Shown one piece after another: positions 1 to 9,583 of a stretch of 64,000 bases of DNA. Location of the stretch: positions 124,001 to 188,000 of the forward strand of contig CAVQNF010000002.1 in the NCBI GenBank assembly GCA_963713805.1, written 5' to 3'. The translations under genes and the position numbers were made by a program. The notes beneath the pieces were generated by a model. It ran no database searches. It was given only the letters and a program-made list of their open reading frames with translations, and was not told where the DNA came from. The stretch comes from GAS188 sp963713805 (GTDB lineage: Bacteria > Pseudomonadota > Alphaproteobacteria > Rhizobiales > Beijerinckiaceae). Positions within the stretch are counted from its first letter, which is position 1, and each line of letters opens with the position of its first letter.

Positions 1-877
1 GCGACGTGTAGGATTTGACGCTCGATTTCTCATAGCGCTCCATGGAAAGGTCGTAGCGCTCGGCCTCTCGCTTCTCGGCCCCGAAATATTTGACGGTTTC
101 GTAATTCAGCAGGCTGTCGACGGCCTTGGTGGTCGCTTCCGTGTCGGAATTGTTCATGACGCGTCGAATGCCGATCCGCCAATTCGTCGCGACCACCGTG
201 TAGCTGAGATAGACCGCGATCATCACCGTCACCAGAACGACGTAGCGCCAGTCGAAATGCAGCCAGAGCACCGAGATGACGAGGGCGAATTCGATGACCG
301 TCGGAATGACCGTCATCATGGTGAGGCGCGACAGTTCCTCGATGCCGTTTCGCCCTCTTTCGAGCACGCGCGTGAGGCCTCCGGTCTTGCGCTCGAGGTG
401 AAAGCGCAGCGACAAGCGGTGCATATGCTCGAAGGTCCGCCTGGCGAGGCGGCGCACGGCATGCAGGGCGACGCGCGCGAAGAGCCCTTCGCGCATCTGC
501 GTCAGCACCACCATGAGAATGCGCACGAGCCCGTAGAGAAGGGTGAGCGCGAGAGGCCCGGCGAACGCGATGCCGAGGACGACGTGGGACACGCTCGCGC
601 CTTTCGCCGCTCCCGCGAGCGCATCGGCCGTCCATTTGAAGGTGAACGGCACCGCGATGGTGACGAGCTTGGAGACGACCGTCAGGGCGAGCGAAGCGAC
701 GACACGCAGCTTGAGGTCGAGCCGGTCCGATGGCCAGAGATACGGCCACAGCCGCACCATGGTGACGAGCAGGCTCGTCTCGCGCTTGCGCTCGCCGGCG
801 TCTTCCGGCGGCGGCTCTGTCGGAAAGGGTGCCCCCTGAGCGTCCTGCTGCAGTGCGAGGCGAGGTACGGATGACAT
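1..877 (-). CDS. atm1: Atm1/HMT1-type ABC exporter, N-terminal part (cut by window edge)
   Basis: Inner-membrane ABC half-transporter of the Atm1/HMT1 class, known to export glutathione-linked sulfur or metal compounds. Only the first 292 codons lie in the window. The start is ATG at 877 (MSSVPRLALQQ). The membrane domain carries LRFHLERKTGGLTRVLERGR and the later NYETVKYFGAEKREAERYD, both hallmarks of bacterial Atm1 proteins. The ATPase domain lies outside the window. The frame is open and free of breaks. It is transcribed away from the LOG-family gene across a 258-bp gap. The class is clear; the exact substrate is not shown. Confidence 0.88.
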   Translation of the reverse strand, partial: MSSVPRLALQQDAQGAPFPTEPPPEDAGERKRETSLLVTMVRLWPYLWPSDRLDLKLRVVASLALTVVSKLVTIAVPFTFKWTADALAGAAKGASVSHVVLGIAFAGPLALTLLYGLVRILMVVLTQMREGLFARVALHAVRRLARRTFEHMHRLSLRFHLERKTGGLTRVLERGRNGIEELSRLTMMTVIPTVIEFALVISVLWLHFDWRYVVLVTVMIAVYLSYTVVATNWRIGIRRVMNNSDTEATTKAVDSLLNYETVKYFGAEKREAERYDLSMERYEKSSVKSYTS

Positions 878-1135
878 TCGAGGCTTTCGATCAAAAGACG
901 CGTATTTGCGGCACTCCGCACGCAGGATCCCCCCTGATCCACCGCGCAAACCACAATGAACCAAAGGCTTAGTGGGTAACGCCGCATCCCCTAGGACGGA
1001 ATTGGCGCCATCGGCAGCCCTCTTCATATAAGCGTTCGGGGGCCCTGTCGCGCAATCCGGTGCCGGCGCAAAATTTTCGTCTCCGTCCGCAGCTTCGCCG
1101 TTGACGTGCCACGGCTTTCATGTGTGGTCTTGGCG

Positions 1136-1738
1136 ATGCGCTCGATTCGCTCGATTTGCGTCTATTGCGGCTCCGGGGAGGGTTCCGACCCGGTTTTCAC
1201 GGCTGCGGCGCGCACGCTCGGCCGCATGTTGGCGAAAGCGGGCATTCGCCTCGTCTACGGTGGAGGGCGCATCGGGCTCATGGGAGAGGTGGCGCGGTCC
1301 GTGCTCGATTCCGGCGGCACGGTCACCGGCATCATTCCGGAGTTCCTGAAGGCGCGGGAGGTCATGCTCGCGGATGCACAGGAGCTCCACGTCGTCGCCG
1401 ACATGCACGCGCGCAAAAAGCTCATGTTCGACAAGGCCGACGCGTTCATTGCGCTTCCCGGCGGAATCGGCACGCTCGAGGAATTGGTCGAGCAGCTGAC
1501 CTGGGCCCAGCTCGGCCGGCACGACAAGCCGATCCTCATCGCCAATATCAATGGCTTCTGGCGTCCCCTCCTGTCGCTCTTCGCGCATATGCACGAAAAC
1601 GGCTTCGTGCGGGCCGGCCTCGAGGTCAAATATCTCGTCGCCGAACGCATCGAGGACGTGCTCGACATGTTGTTCGCAGCCGCCAACGGTCGGGAGCCTC
1701 AGGACGAGGAAAGCCGGGACATCCTTCGCCGAATGTGA
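1136..1738 (+). CDS. LOG family protein (cytokinin riboside 5'-monophosphate phosphoribohydrolase type)
   Basis: Rossmann-like LOG/TIGR00730 protein of about 200 residues. Family members cleave nucleoside 5'-monophosphates to free base and ribose 5-phosphate, and some release cytokinins. The signature PGGIGTLEELVEQLTW is present, together with VYGGGRIGLMGEVA. I place the start at ATG 1136 (MRSIRSICVYCGSG), which matches the family start; an upstream GTG at 1106 would add ten poorly conserved residues. It is convergent with the 6-hydroxynicotinate reductase gene. Many family members are annotated as lysine decarboxylase, which is a historical error. Confidence 0.88.
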   Translation: MRSIRSICVYCGSGEGSDPVFTAAARTLGRMLAKAGIRLVYGGGRIGLMGEVARSVLDSGGTVTGIIPEFLKAREVMLADAQELHVVADMHARKKLMFDKADAFIALPGGIGTLEELVEQLTWAQLGRHDKPILIANINGFWRPLLSLFAHMHENGFVRAGLEVKYLVAERIEDVLDMLFAAANGREPQDEESRDILRRM

Positions 1739-1747
1739 GACCGGCCG

Positions 1748-1768
1748 GCGCCTTTCGCCGAAAGGCGC
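1748..1768. terminator. Stem-loop between convergent genes
   Basis: A perfect 9-bp stem (GCGCCTTTC / GAAAGGCGC) with a 3-base loop lies in the 38-bp gap between the LOG gene and hnr, which converge here. There is no strong T tract, so this is a terminator-like hairpin serving either strand. Confidence 0.45.
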
Positions 1769-1776
1769 GCGCCTAT

Positions 1777-3240
1777 TCAGCCACCGCCCACCCTAGCGCT
1801 CGCGACGACCTCTTCGAGCGAGGTCACCTCCTCCATATGGCCGCCGAGCGCCTCATAGGCGTCGCGCCCCATGGTGAATTCGATCGGTGCCACCAAGGCG
1901 GGCGTCGGCACCGAACCGAAGGCGTTGCGCGGCAGGCGGGTCACGTCGACCATGACCGTGATGCCCCCGCCGGGCCACACATAGACCGGCGCCCCGCCCA
2001 TGGTCACGCGCACGCCGAGATCATGGATCGAACGGGTGAGAAGGACCGGATTTTCCGTGACGCCGGCACGCAATGAGCCGCCGGCGCCCGCCATGAAGAG
2101 CACGGTCGCGAGCGCGGGCTCGCAATTCTCACCGATGCGCGCCACCACCTTGGCGACGGCCGGCGGCATCGGGGCCGGCACCGGGCGCAGAGCCTCGTCG
2201 AGCACGCAGTAGAGCGCATCCTCGCCCGTCGTCGAGGTGAAGAGGAGGCGAAGCCCCGGCCAGGCGAGCTTCGGGTCGACCGACTGGATCAGCGAGAGAG
2301 GGTCGGTGATCGTCGTGCCGCCCCAACCGGTGCCGGGCTCGGCCACCTGGAAGATGCGCCCCGGCGTCGACTTGCGACCGCGCACGCGCACCCCGCTCGG
2401 GCGCATGCCCAGGAACTTGCCCGCCTGATGCTCGGAAAGCACGCCGGTGATGTGGTCGTCCACCACGACGACCTCGTCTACATGCCCATGCCACTGCCGG
2501 GCGAATATGCCGATGGTGGCCGAGCCGCAGCCGACCCGCATGCGCTCCTCGGGAACGCCGTTGACGATCGGCGCCGCGCCCGCGCGCAGCACGAGGCTTG
2601 CGCCACCGTCCACGGTCATCTCGACGGTTTCGCAATTGCACAGCTGCAGGAGAGCGTCGCAGGTGACATTGCCCTCCGCCTTGCTGCCGCCCGTGAGATG
2701 GCGCACCCCGCCGAGCGAAAGCATCTGCGAGCCGTATTCGGCCGTGGTGACATGGCCGACCTGCTCTCCGCGCACGCGAACCGGGGCCGCCTCCGGGCCG
2801 AGATGGCGATCCGTGTCGATCTTTGCCTTGACGCCGCAATAGCTGAAGATGCCTTCGGTCACGACCGTGACCGTGTCGACACCGTCATATTCGCCCGAGA
2901 CGATGAAGGGCGCGGGTTTGTAGTCCGGATAGGTCGTGCCGGCGCCGATGCCCGTGATGAAGGCTTCCTCGCGCGGCAACAGCGCGCCATCCCAATCGGC
3001 GGCGGCATCGAGGAAAGGCCTCACGCTGCCGCCCTCCGCGGCGACGCGGCGCGTCAGCACGATCGGGTCGGTGCGCACGAGCCGGCCCTCATCGTTCGCA
3101 TAGCGCGAACAGGCGCCCGCCCTCCCCGGCCTGATGCGACAGAGAACCGGGCAGGCGTGGCAGCGCACGATGCCCTCGTCGCCCTCCTCGCGAGCGCCGA
3201 ACTTCTCGGTCTGGTCGCGGGGGTGCGGAACTCGGTTCAC
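1777..3240 (-). CDS. hnr: 6-hydroxynicotinate reductase
   Basis: A 487-residue protein that I recognise as the 6-hydroxynicotinate reductase family. In that family the reaction is ferredoxin-dependent reduction of 6-hydroxynicotinate to 1,4,5,6-tetrahydro-6-oxonicotinate. The N-terminus has a cysteine cluster (C27, C30, C34, C44; CHACPVLC then GRAGAC) suited to an Fe-S centre. The frame is intact. The GTG start at 3240 lies directly after the stop of the Mo hydroxylase gene (3244), so the two are translationally close. The neighbours are a Mo hydroxylase, its FAD subunit and a ferredoxin-NADP reductase, which fit nicotinate hydroxylation followed by ring reduction. The identification rests on family recall and context, not on an alignment. 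Confidence 0.72.
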   Translation of the reverse strand: MNRVPHPRDQTEKFGAREEGDEGIVRCHACPVLCRIRPGRAGACSRYANDEGRLVRTDPIVLTRRVAAEGGSVRPFLDAAADWDGALLPREEAFITGIGAGTTYPDYKPAPFIVSGEYDGVDTVTVVTEGIFSYCGVKAKIDTDRHLGPEAAPVRVRGEQVGHVTTAEYGSQMLSLGGVRHLTGGSKAEGNVTCDALLQLCNCETVEMTVDGGASLVLRAGAAPIVNGVPEERMRVGCGSATIGIFARQWHGHVDEVVVVDDHITGVLSEHQAGKFLGMRPSGVRVRGRKSTPGRIFQVAEPGTGWGGTTITDPLSLIQSVDPKLAWPGLRLLFTSTTGEDALYCVLDEALRPVPAPMPPAVAKVVARIGENCEPALATVLFMAGAGGSLRAGVTENPVLLTRSIHDLGVRVTMGGAPVYVWPGGGITVMVDVTRLPRNAFGSVPTPALVAPIEFTMGRDAYEALGGHMEEVTSLEEVVASARVGGG

Positions 3241-3243
3241 GGC

Positions 3244-6091
3244 TCAGCTCTCCCGAGCGAGACCGGCGGCTTGGAGCGCCGCCCGGATGCGATGCGGGAG
3301 GGCGGGGATCTGGCGGATCGAGACGCCGGTCGCGTGCCGGATGGCGCCGAGGATTGCCGGAGCCGCGGGGACAAGCGCCGGCTCGCCGACACCTTTCGCC
3401 CCGAAAGGACCGAGCGGCTCGGGAGCTTCGATCAGGATGACCTCGATCCTCGGCACGTCGCCGAAGGTGGGAATGAGATAATCGTGCAGATTTTCCGTCC
3501 GGCCCGGAACATATTCTTCCATCAAGGCGAGCCCGATGCCTTGGGCGATGCCGCCATGGATCTGCCCCTCCACCAGGGTCGGGTTGATGGTACGCCCGAT
3601 GTCGTGGGCCGCGACGAAGCGGTCGAGCCGGACCGTGCCGAGCCCCATGTCGACGTCGAGCGCCACGATCTGGGCGGCAAAGCCGTAGGTCGCATAGGGC
3701 ACCCCCTGGCCCTTGACGTCGAGAGGTTCCGTCGGCGGGTCGAAATCCCCCAATCCCTCGAGCACGATGCCGTCGGCGCCGCAGGGCCAGGCGCTAAGAT
3801 CGATCACCGTGCTCGCGCCCGCGAGCGTCACCGTGAGACGCGAGCCTTCGAGGGCGAGGCGCGCGTCAGGCCCGGCGTTGGTGTGCCGCAGGATTTCGGC
3901 CCGCAGGGCGAGCGCCGGCGTTCTCGGCCGCCTTGCCGGAAACGAAGGTCTGGCGGGAGGCCGAGGATTTGCCCGCGTCGAAAGTCTTGTCGGTATCTCC
4001 CGTGACGAGGGTGAAGACTTCAACCGGCAAACCCAGGGCGTCGGCGGCGATCTGCGTCAGCACCGTGGTCGAGCCCTGGCCGATATCGACCGCGCCATTG
4101 AAGAACAGGAGCTTTCCTTCCCGCGTGAGCGCAAGGCGCATGCGGGAGGGGTTGGAGAGCGCCGTATTGCCGATCCCGTACCACATGCAGGCGATGCCGA
4201 CCCCGCGGCGCGTGACGCTCGCCTCGGCGTTGAGGGCCTTCGCCTCGGCGAGCAGCCGCGTCCACTGCGGACGCAGCGCCTCGAGGCAACGGTCGAGCCC
4301 GACGCTCGCCTGCAAAACCTGCCCGGTCGCCGTCTCGTCGGCGACGCGCAAGGCGTTGAGCAGGCGAAATTCGAGGCGATCGAGACCGCATTTCTCGGCG
4401 AGCTCGTCATAGAGGGCTTCATGCGCGATCGCGGCCTGGGGCACGCCGAAGCCGCGGAAGGCCCCGGCGATCGGGCCGTTGGTGTAGATGGCGCGCGCAC
4501 GGTTCAGCACATTCGGCACCCGGTAAGGGCCCGCCCCATGCACCGGCACGCGCCCGGCGACGGTCGGCCCCCAGGACGCATAGGCGCCGGTGTCGAAATC
4601 GGCTTCCATCGCGTAGGCGGTGATGCGTCCTTCGGCATCGCAGGCCGCGTGCGCCGAGATGGACGCCGGATGGCGCTTGGTCGTCGCGGCCATGGATTCG
4701 GGTCGTGTGTAGACGGAGCGCACCGGCACGCCCATCAGCCAGGCCGCGATGGCGAGCATGGGTTGGAGCGAGACGTCGAGCTTGCCTCCGAACCCTCCTC
4801 CGCAAGCGGAGGGGATGATGCGGACATCGCCCGGCTCGAGCCCGAGCACGCGGGCGACCTCGTCGCGGCTCATATAGGGAGCCTGCGTCGAGGCGAAGAC
4901 CTCGACGCGATCCCCGACCCGGCGCCCGAAGCCGGCCTCCGGCTCGATATAGGCATGCTCCACGAAAGCGGTGGAGAACAAGCCGTCCGCCCTGTGAGTC
5001 GATTGGCGCAAAGCGCCATCGGCATTTCCCTTTTCGACCCAGCCACGCACGAGCACGTTGTCGGGATGAGAGGCGTGCGAAGCGTGGGCATTCGCGGACA
5101 GGGCGGCATCGAGACCCGCGAGCGGCTCGAGCGGCTCCCAACGGATCGGGAAGCGGCCGACGTCGAAGCCGTCGATGCTCGCCCGCTCCCCGACGATGGC
5201 CGCGACCGCCTCTCCGCGATAACGTGTCTCGACCTCGGCGAACACCGGCTGGTCCTTCATTTCGGGAAAGATGCCGAAGGAATTCTCGCCCGGCACATCC
5301 GCGGCGGTGAGCACGCGGAAAATTCCGGGCTCGTTCGAAACGAAGGCTCCGAGGTCGCCGATCGTGAATCGGGCCCGCGCGTGAGGCGAGCGGATGGCGC
5401 GAAGCCAGAGCGCGTCTTGAGGCGCCTTGTCGGCGCCGTAGACCTCGCTGCCGTCGAGCTTGGGAATTCCGTCGAGGCGCGCGAGTCTCGCGCCCACTGC
5501 CGCGCCGTTGCGCGCCGAAGTGGCTTGCGACCGCGGTTCCGCGCGTGCCCGGGTGGCCTCTACATCTTCCGACGAGAAAGCTCCCTCCTCCGCCGCCGGC
5601 TCGTCGTCGCCCTCCAGGAAATTGGCTGCATCGAGCACGGCCTCGCAAATCTTGAGATATCCCGTGCAACGGCACAACACGCCCCCGAGCGCGGTTTCGA
5701 CCATGGCGAGGTCGGCCCTCTCAACCCGGCGCAAGAGGTCGAGGGAGGCCATCAGCATGCCGGGGGTGCAGATGCCGCATTGCGCGGCGCCGTGATGATG
5801 AAAGGAGCGCTGCAGCGCACGCCCGATCGGATCGCCGGCGAGGCCTTCGACCGTCTGAACACGCCTGCCCTCGAGCTGCGCCGCCGGCACGAGACAGGCG
5901 CAGGCCTGCTCCTCGTCGATGAGCACGGTGCAGGCGCCGCAATCGCCGGCGTCGCAGCCGACCTTGGTGCCGGTGAGGCCGAGCTCCTCGCGCAGCAAGC
6001 GCGACAGCCGCATGTCGGGACGCGCGCCGACCTCGACCTTTCTGTCGTTGACGGTGAGCACGACCGCGCCTGTGAATTCCTCAGGCGTCAT
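3244..6091 (-). CDS. Molybdopterin hydroxylase, 2Fe-2S small subunit fused to Mo-binding subunit (nicotinate dehydrogenase-like; one frame break)
   Basis: Xanthine dehydrogenase-family enzyme in which the 2Fe-2S subunit and the Mo-cofactor subunit are one chain of about 950 residues. The N-terminal 160 residues hold the plant-type ferredoxin cysteines (GCDAGDCGACTV) and the second cluster (GAAQCGICTPGM, CRCTGYLKI). The Mo domain has ACGGGFGGK, AFRGFGVPQ and, at the C-terminus, GPFGAKGVGEPA with the expected catalytic Glu. The frame changes near 3918; deleting one C from AACGCCGGCGC restores it. The start ATG at 6091 overlaps the FAD-subunit stop (ATGA). Given hnr downstream, nicotinate is the likeliest substrate (inference); another N-heterocycle or aldehyde is possible. 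Confidence 0.8.
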
Positions 6092-6993
6092 GCCGCGACC
6101 TCATCCAATCCCGCGTCCATCCACCGTGCGAGCGCCCGCCTGACCAGAATCAGCGCGGCGTCCCGGCGATAGGCAGCGCTGGCGCGCACGTCGTCGATCG
6201 GTGTCAGGGTCGAAAGCACCGTTGGCGTGACGCGATCGAGGAGCGTCATGTCGAGCCTCTCGCCGCGCAGCTCCGCCTCGAGCGCCGCGAGGCGCATCGG
6301 CACGGCGGAGGACGCCCCGATCGTGATGCGAATATCCGCCATGGTGCCGTCCGCGGCCTGATCGATGAGGAGGGCGACCGAAACGATCGAGATCACGAGA
6401 TGCGAGCGCGCACCAAGCTTCAGAAACACCGAGCGCGCGGTCGCGGCATGTGGCGGGATGCGGATCGCGACGACGAGCTCGTCGCTCGCGAGGCTGGTCT
6501 GGCGGTTGCCGCGAATGAAGCTCGCAAGCGGCACCCGGCGCTCGCCGCCGAGCGAGGCGATCTCCACCTCGGCATCGAGCGCGAGCAGCGGCGGCACGCC
6601 ATCCGCCGCCGGAGACGCGTTGACGATGTTGCCGCCGAGCGTGCCGCGATTTTGAATCTGCAGCCCGCCGATTTGAAGTGCCGCCTGCTTGAGCGCATCG
6701 AAGGCGGGCGGCAGCGGCGCGGCAACGATCTCGGTCCAGCTCGTCGTCGCGCCGATCGAGAGCGCTCGTCCATCCGGCCGAATGCCCTTGAGCTCCGGGA
6801 TATGGGTGATGTCCAGGAAATCGCGAGGGAAGGCCTCGAGCCACGCCTGTCGGGCGGCGCGCGCGGGATAGATATCCGTGCCGCCGGCCAGCACCGTAAG
6901 CGGATGGCCCGAACGGCCCTTCGCGGCGCGCGCTCCTTGCGCCAGCGCCGCGAGCGCCGACTTCAACGAGGCAGGGCGCAGATAGATCGGCAT
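6088..6993 (-). CDS. FAD-binding subunit of xanthine dehydrogenase-family enzyme
   Basis: A 301-residue medium subunit that passes electrons from the Fe-S clusters to the acceptor through FAD. The two FAD-contact loops of the family are present: VLAGGTDIYP near residue 35 and IQNRGTLGGNIVNASPAAD near residue 115. The C-terminal CO-dehydrogenase-flavoprotein domain follows. It is intact and overlaps the fused Fe-S/Mo subunit by 4 bases, so the two are co-translated. It lies 129 bp downstream of the ferredoxin-NADP reductase on the same strand. The domain order FAD, then fused Fe-S/Mo, gives a complete hydroxylase. Confidence 0.88.
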   Translation of the reverse strand: MPIYLRPASLKSALAALAQGARAAKGRSGHPLTVLAGGTDIYPARAARQAWLEAFPRDFLDITHIPELKGIRPDGRALSIGATTSWTEIVAAPLPPAFDALKQAALQIGGLQIQNRGTLGGNIVNASPAADGVPPLLALDAEVEIASLGGERRVPLASFIRGNRQTSLASDELVVAIRIPPHAATARSVFLKLGARSHLVISIVSVALLIDQAADGTMADIRITIGASSAVPMRLAALEAELRGERLDMTLLDRVTPTVLSTLTPIDDVRASAAYRRDAALILVRRALARWMDAGLDEVAA

Positions 6994-7122
6994 CGCCCGA
7001 TGCTCCCGGCCTTGCCCGACGCTCTCGTCCTTCGACCCGAGAACGAGCTCGCCGAGCGAAGGCGCCCAACGGCCCTCATGCTCGCATTGCCGCGCGAAGC
7101 TCGCGCAAGGCGCATGGCGACA

Positions 7123-8196
7123 TCATGCGACCTTGAGTTTCTTCTGCAAGCTCGAGGAAGAGGTCGTGTATTGAAAAAGGAGCTTCTTGTCCGGATAGAC
7201 GTAGCGATGCACCTTCTGGGCCGCGAGCGCCGCCTCGTGGAAGCCTGACAAGATCAGCTTCAGCTTGCCCGGATAATGATTGATGTCACCGATCGCGAAG
7301 ATGCCGGGCGTCGACGTCTCGAATTTCTCGGTGTCCACCGGCACCAGGTTTTCGTTGAGGTTGAGACCCCAGGCCGCGACCGGGCCGAGCTTCATGGTGA
7401 GCCCGAAGAAGGGCAGCATGGCGTCGCATTCGACTTCGAAGGTCGAGTTGTCGTCGCGACGGATGACGGCGGCCTCGAGCTTCGGTGCCGTGCCTTTCAG
7501 CGCAACCACCTGGCCGAGATGAAGGTCCATCCGGCCCGCTGCCACATGGGCGCGCATCTGCTCCACGGAATGGGGCGCGGCCCGGAAGGCGTCGCGCCGG
7601 TGCAGGAGGGTGATACGCTGGGCGACGTCGTGAAGGTTCAGCGTCCAATCGAGCGCCGAGTCCCCTCCCCCCACGATCAGCACCTTGCGGCCGCGGAAAT
7701 TCTCCATCCGCCGCACCGCGTAGAATACGCTCGTCCCTTCGAAATTCTCGACGCCCGGAATGGGCGGGCGTTTCGGCTGGAACGAACCCCCGCCCGCCGC
7801 CACCACGATGCTCTTGCACAGGAAGCTGGTGCCGGCGTCCGTCACGAGCCTGAAGCGTGGGGCCTCGGGCGTGCCGAGCGTCTCCACGCTCTCCACCATC
7901 TCGGAAAGATGAAACTGCGCCTCGAAAGGCGCGATCTGCTTCATCAGATTGTCGGTGAGGCCCTGGCCGGTGACGATCGGCATCCCCGGAATGTCGTAGA
8001 TCGGCTTCTCCGGGTAGAGCTCGGCGCATTGGCCCCCGACCTTGTCGAGAATGTCGACCACATGCGACTTGATGTCGAGGAGGCCGAGCTCGAACACCGC
8101 GAACAAGCCGCAAGGTCCGGCGCCGATGACGACCACATCGGTCTCATGCGCCGCGCCGGCGCCGCGCTCGTCCGCGGAAGGCTTCACCATCAGCAT
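7123..8196 (-). CDS. Ferredoxin--NADP(+) reductase, thioredoxin reductase-like type
   Basis: Flavoprotein that exchanges electrons between NADPH and ferredoxin or flavodoxin. The FAD-binding GAGPCGLFAVFE is near the N-terminus, the NADPH-binding VGGGDSALDW lies in the middle, and the second FAD motif IFAIGDINHYPGKLKLI is near the C-terminus. The C-terminal tail with YTTSSSSLQKKLKV is typical of this FNR type. I chose ATG 8196 because GGAG lies 8 bases upstream; the longer GTG start at 8220 has no such site. There is no CxxC, which separates it from thioredoxin reductase. It lies upstream of the Mo hydroxylase and hnr and could supply reduced ferredoxin to Hnr (inference). Confidence 0.88.
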   Translation of the reverse strand: MLMVKPSADERGAGAAHETDVVVIGAGPCGLFAVFELGLLDIKSHVVDILDKVGGQCAELYPEKPIYDIPGMPIVTGQGLTDNLMKQIAPFEAQFHLSEMVESVETLGTPEAPRFRLVTDAGTSFLCKSIVVAAGGGSFQPKRPPIPGVENFEGTSVFYAVRRMENFRGRKVLIVGGGDSALDWTLNLHDVAQRITLLHRRDAFRAAPHSVEQMRAHVAAGRMDLHLGQVVALKGTAPKLEAAVIRRDDNSTFEVECDAMLPFFGLTMKLGPVAAWGLNLNENLVPVDTEKFETSTPGIFAIGDINHYPGKLKLILSGFHEAALAAQKVHRYVYPDKKLLFQYTTSSSSLQKKLKVA

Positions 8197-8460
8197 CAGT
8201 CGATCTCCATTCCCGCGCACGGGTCATGGGAATAACCGTTCGTACACAAACAAACTAGCAAATTCCCGGGCCGCTTGCAACGAGTACGTAGATAAGCCGT
8301 GCACGCGTCGGAGGGAAGCCGGGGTGGTCCTTGCCCGTCCGCATCGGGTTGTTTAATGAAATGAACAGATCGGATTCGTGTCTCCCCTTGACCCATACCC
8401 GTCGGTCGCGCACGCCGACGTCGACCAGCTTGAAGCGAGATCGCGCGCACTGAGAGACGC

Positions 8461-8691
8461 ATGGTACAGCTTGATCGTATCACTCAGCAGCCCGAGGTCA
8501 TGGGCGGGAAAGCATGCATCCGTGGTATGCGAGTCACGGTAGGCATGATCGTCGGCCAAATCGGCGCGGGTCACAGCGTCGATGAAATCCTCGCCGACTA
8601 CCCTTATTTGCAGCGTGAAGACATCATGCAGGCGCTACGCTATGCCGCGTGGCGAGCCGAGGAACGCGAAGTCGTCCTAGCCGGTGCATGA
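8461..8691 (+). CDS. DUF433 domain protein, antitoxin-like
   Basis: A 76-residue DUF433 protein with the family core ITQQPEVMGGKACIRGMRVTV and the helix-turn-helix part VDEILADYPYLQREDIMQAL. DUF433 proteins are usually paired with small PIN-like proteins and are regarded as antitoxin candidates. The stop overlaps the start of the next gene (ATGA), so the two are translationally coupled. The DNA is slightly lower in GC than the flanks, as expected for a mobile two-gene module. Confidence 0.8.
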   Translation: MVQLDRITQQPEVMGGKACIRGMRVTVGMIVGQIGAGHSVDEILADYPYLQREDIMQALRYAAWRAEEREVVLAGA

Positions 8692-9062
8692 AGCTGCTGG
8701 TCGACATGAATCTGTCGCCACGCTGGCTAAAGCTGCTCTCGGAAGCCGGCATCGAGGCGGCGCACTGGTCAGCGCTTGGTCGCGCCAACGCCCCAGACGC
8801 CGAAATCATGGCCTTCGCCAAAGCCAATGGCTATGTGGTACTCACATTTGACTTGGATTTCGGAGCGATCTTGGCAACAACGCATGGGGAAAAACCTAGC
8901 GTTGTACAGATCCGCTCCGAAGATGTGAATCCAGATGCGATCGGAACACTGGTCATCAAGGCATTGCAGCAAATGAGGGCCGAGCTTGATAAAGGTGCAT
9001 TGCTCACCGTCGAACCAAGTCGCACGCGCTTGCGTATATTGCCGCTGCAATCGATTGGATGA
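8688..9062 (+). CDS. DUF5615 (PIN-like) protein, toxin-like partner
   Basis: A 124-residue DUF5615 protein. It starts MKLLVDMNLSPRW at ATG 8688, overlapping the DUF433 stop; longer upstream starts are not supported. Acidic residues at the usual PIN-like positions are visible: D6 in LLVDMN, the Asp-Glu pair in NAPDAEIMAFA, and the TFDLDFGAIL motif. Family members are predicted Mut7-C/PIN-fold nucleases encoded with DUF433 proteins. Toxin activity is not proven for most of them. The conserved acidic set looks complete. Confidence 0.8.
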   Translation: MKLLVDMNLSPRWLKLLSEAGIEAAHWSALGRANAPDAEIMAFAKANGYVVLTFDLDFGAILATTHGEKPSVVQIRSEDVNPDAIGTLVIKALQQMRAELDKGALLTVEPSRTRLRILPLQSIG

Positions 9063-9151
9063 AAAGATGCTAGCGCTTTGAACGAGTCCGGATGGCGATG
9101 GCTCTTTTAGAGCAGAGCTGGGACGTCGCGACATAAGCCGACCACCCTCCC

Positions 9152-9580
9152 CTACACGATCCTCCCCAACAGGAACACGAGACGCCGTTGCTCGCTCGGC
9201 GAGAGCGGCGCGAGCGTCGCCGCGGTCGCGGCCCGCGCCTTGTCGAGGAGGCGCGCCACAAGCGCCTGGCCCTCCGGGCTGAGCCGCAGTTTGAGGCGGC
9301 GCTGGTCGCTCGGATCGGCGGCGCGCTCGACAAGGCCGCGCTCCATGAGACGAGACACGACCCCTTTGGTGGTCGCGGGATCCATGCCCGTGAGCCTGCC
9401 GAGGTGGTTCTGCGAAACCTCCTTCGCCTCGGCAAGCTTGGCGAGGGCGGCGAATTGGGTCGGCGTGGGACCGTCCTCGCCCATCTCGGCGATGAAGATC
9501 GCGACGTGGCGTTGGTGCGCGCGCCGCAGCAGATGGCCGACCTGCGCCTCGAGCCGATAAGGTTCAAGACGCGACGCCAT
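9152..9580 (-). CDS. MarR family transcriptional regulator
   Basis: A 142-residue winged-helix regulator. The recognition region NHLGRLTGMDPATTKGVVSR and the wing RLMERGLVERAADPSDQRR are typical of MarR proteins, which are usually repressors released by small aromatic or phenolic ligands. It starts 4 bp after the stop of the TRAP large permease and is the last gene of that operon. It therefore probably controls the transporter in response to its substrate (inference). It is intact. Confidence 0.88.
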   Translation of the reverse strand: MASRLEPYRLEAQVGHLLRRAHQRHVAIFIAEMGEDGPTPTQFAALAKLAEAKEVSQNHLGRLTGMDPATTKGVVSRLMERGLVERAADPSDQRRLKLRLSPEGQALVARLLDKARAATAATLAPLSPSEQRRLVFLLGRIV

Positions 9581-9583
9581 CGC

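Noticed and set aside
3713..6172. An 819-residue plus-strand open frame
   Set aside because: It is the antisense shadow of the Mo hydroxylase gene in GC-rich DNA; the minus-strand protein has clear cofactor motifs.
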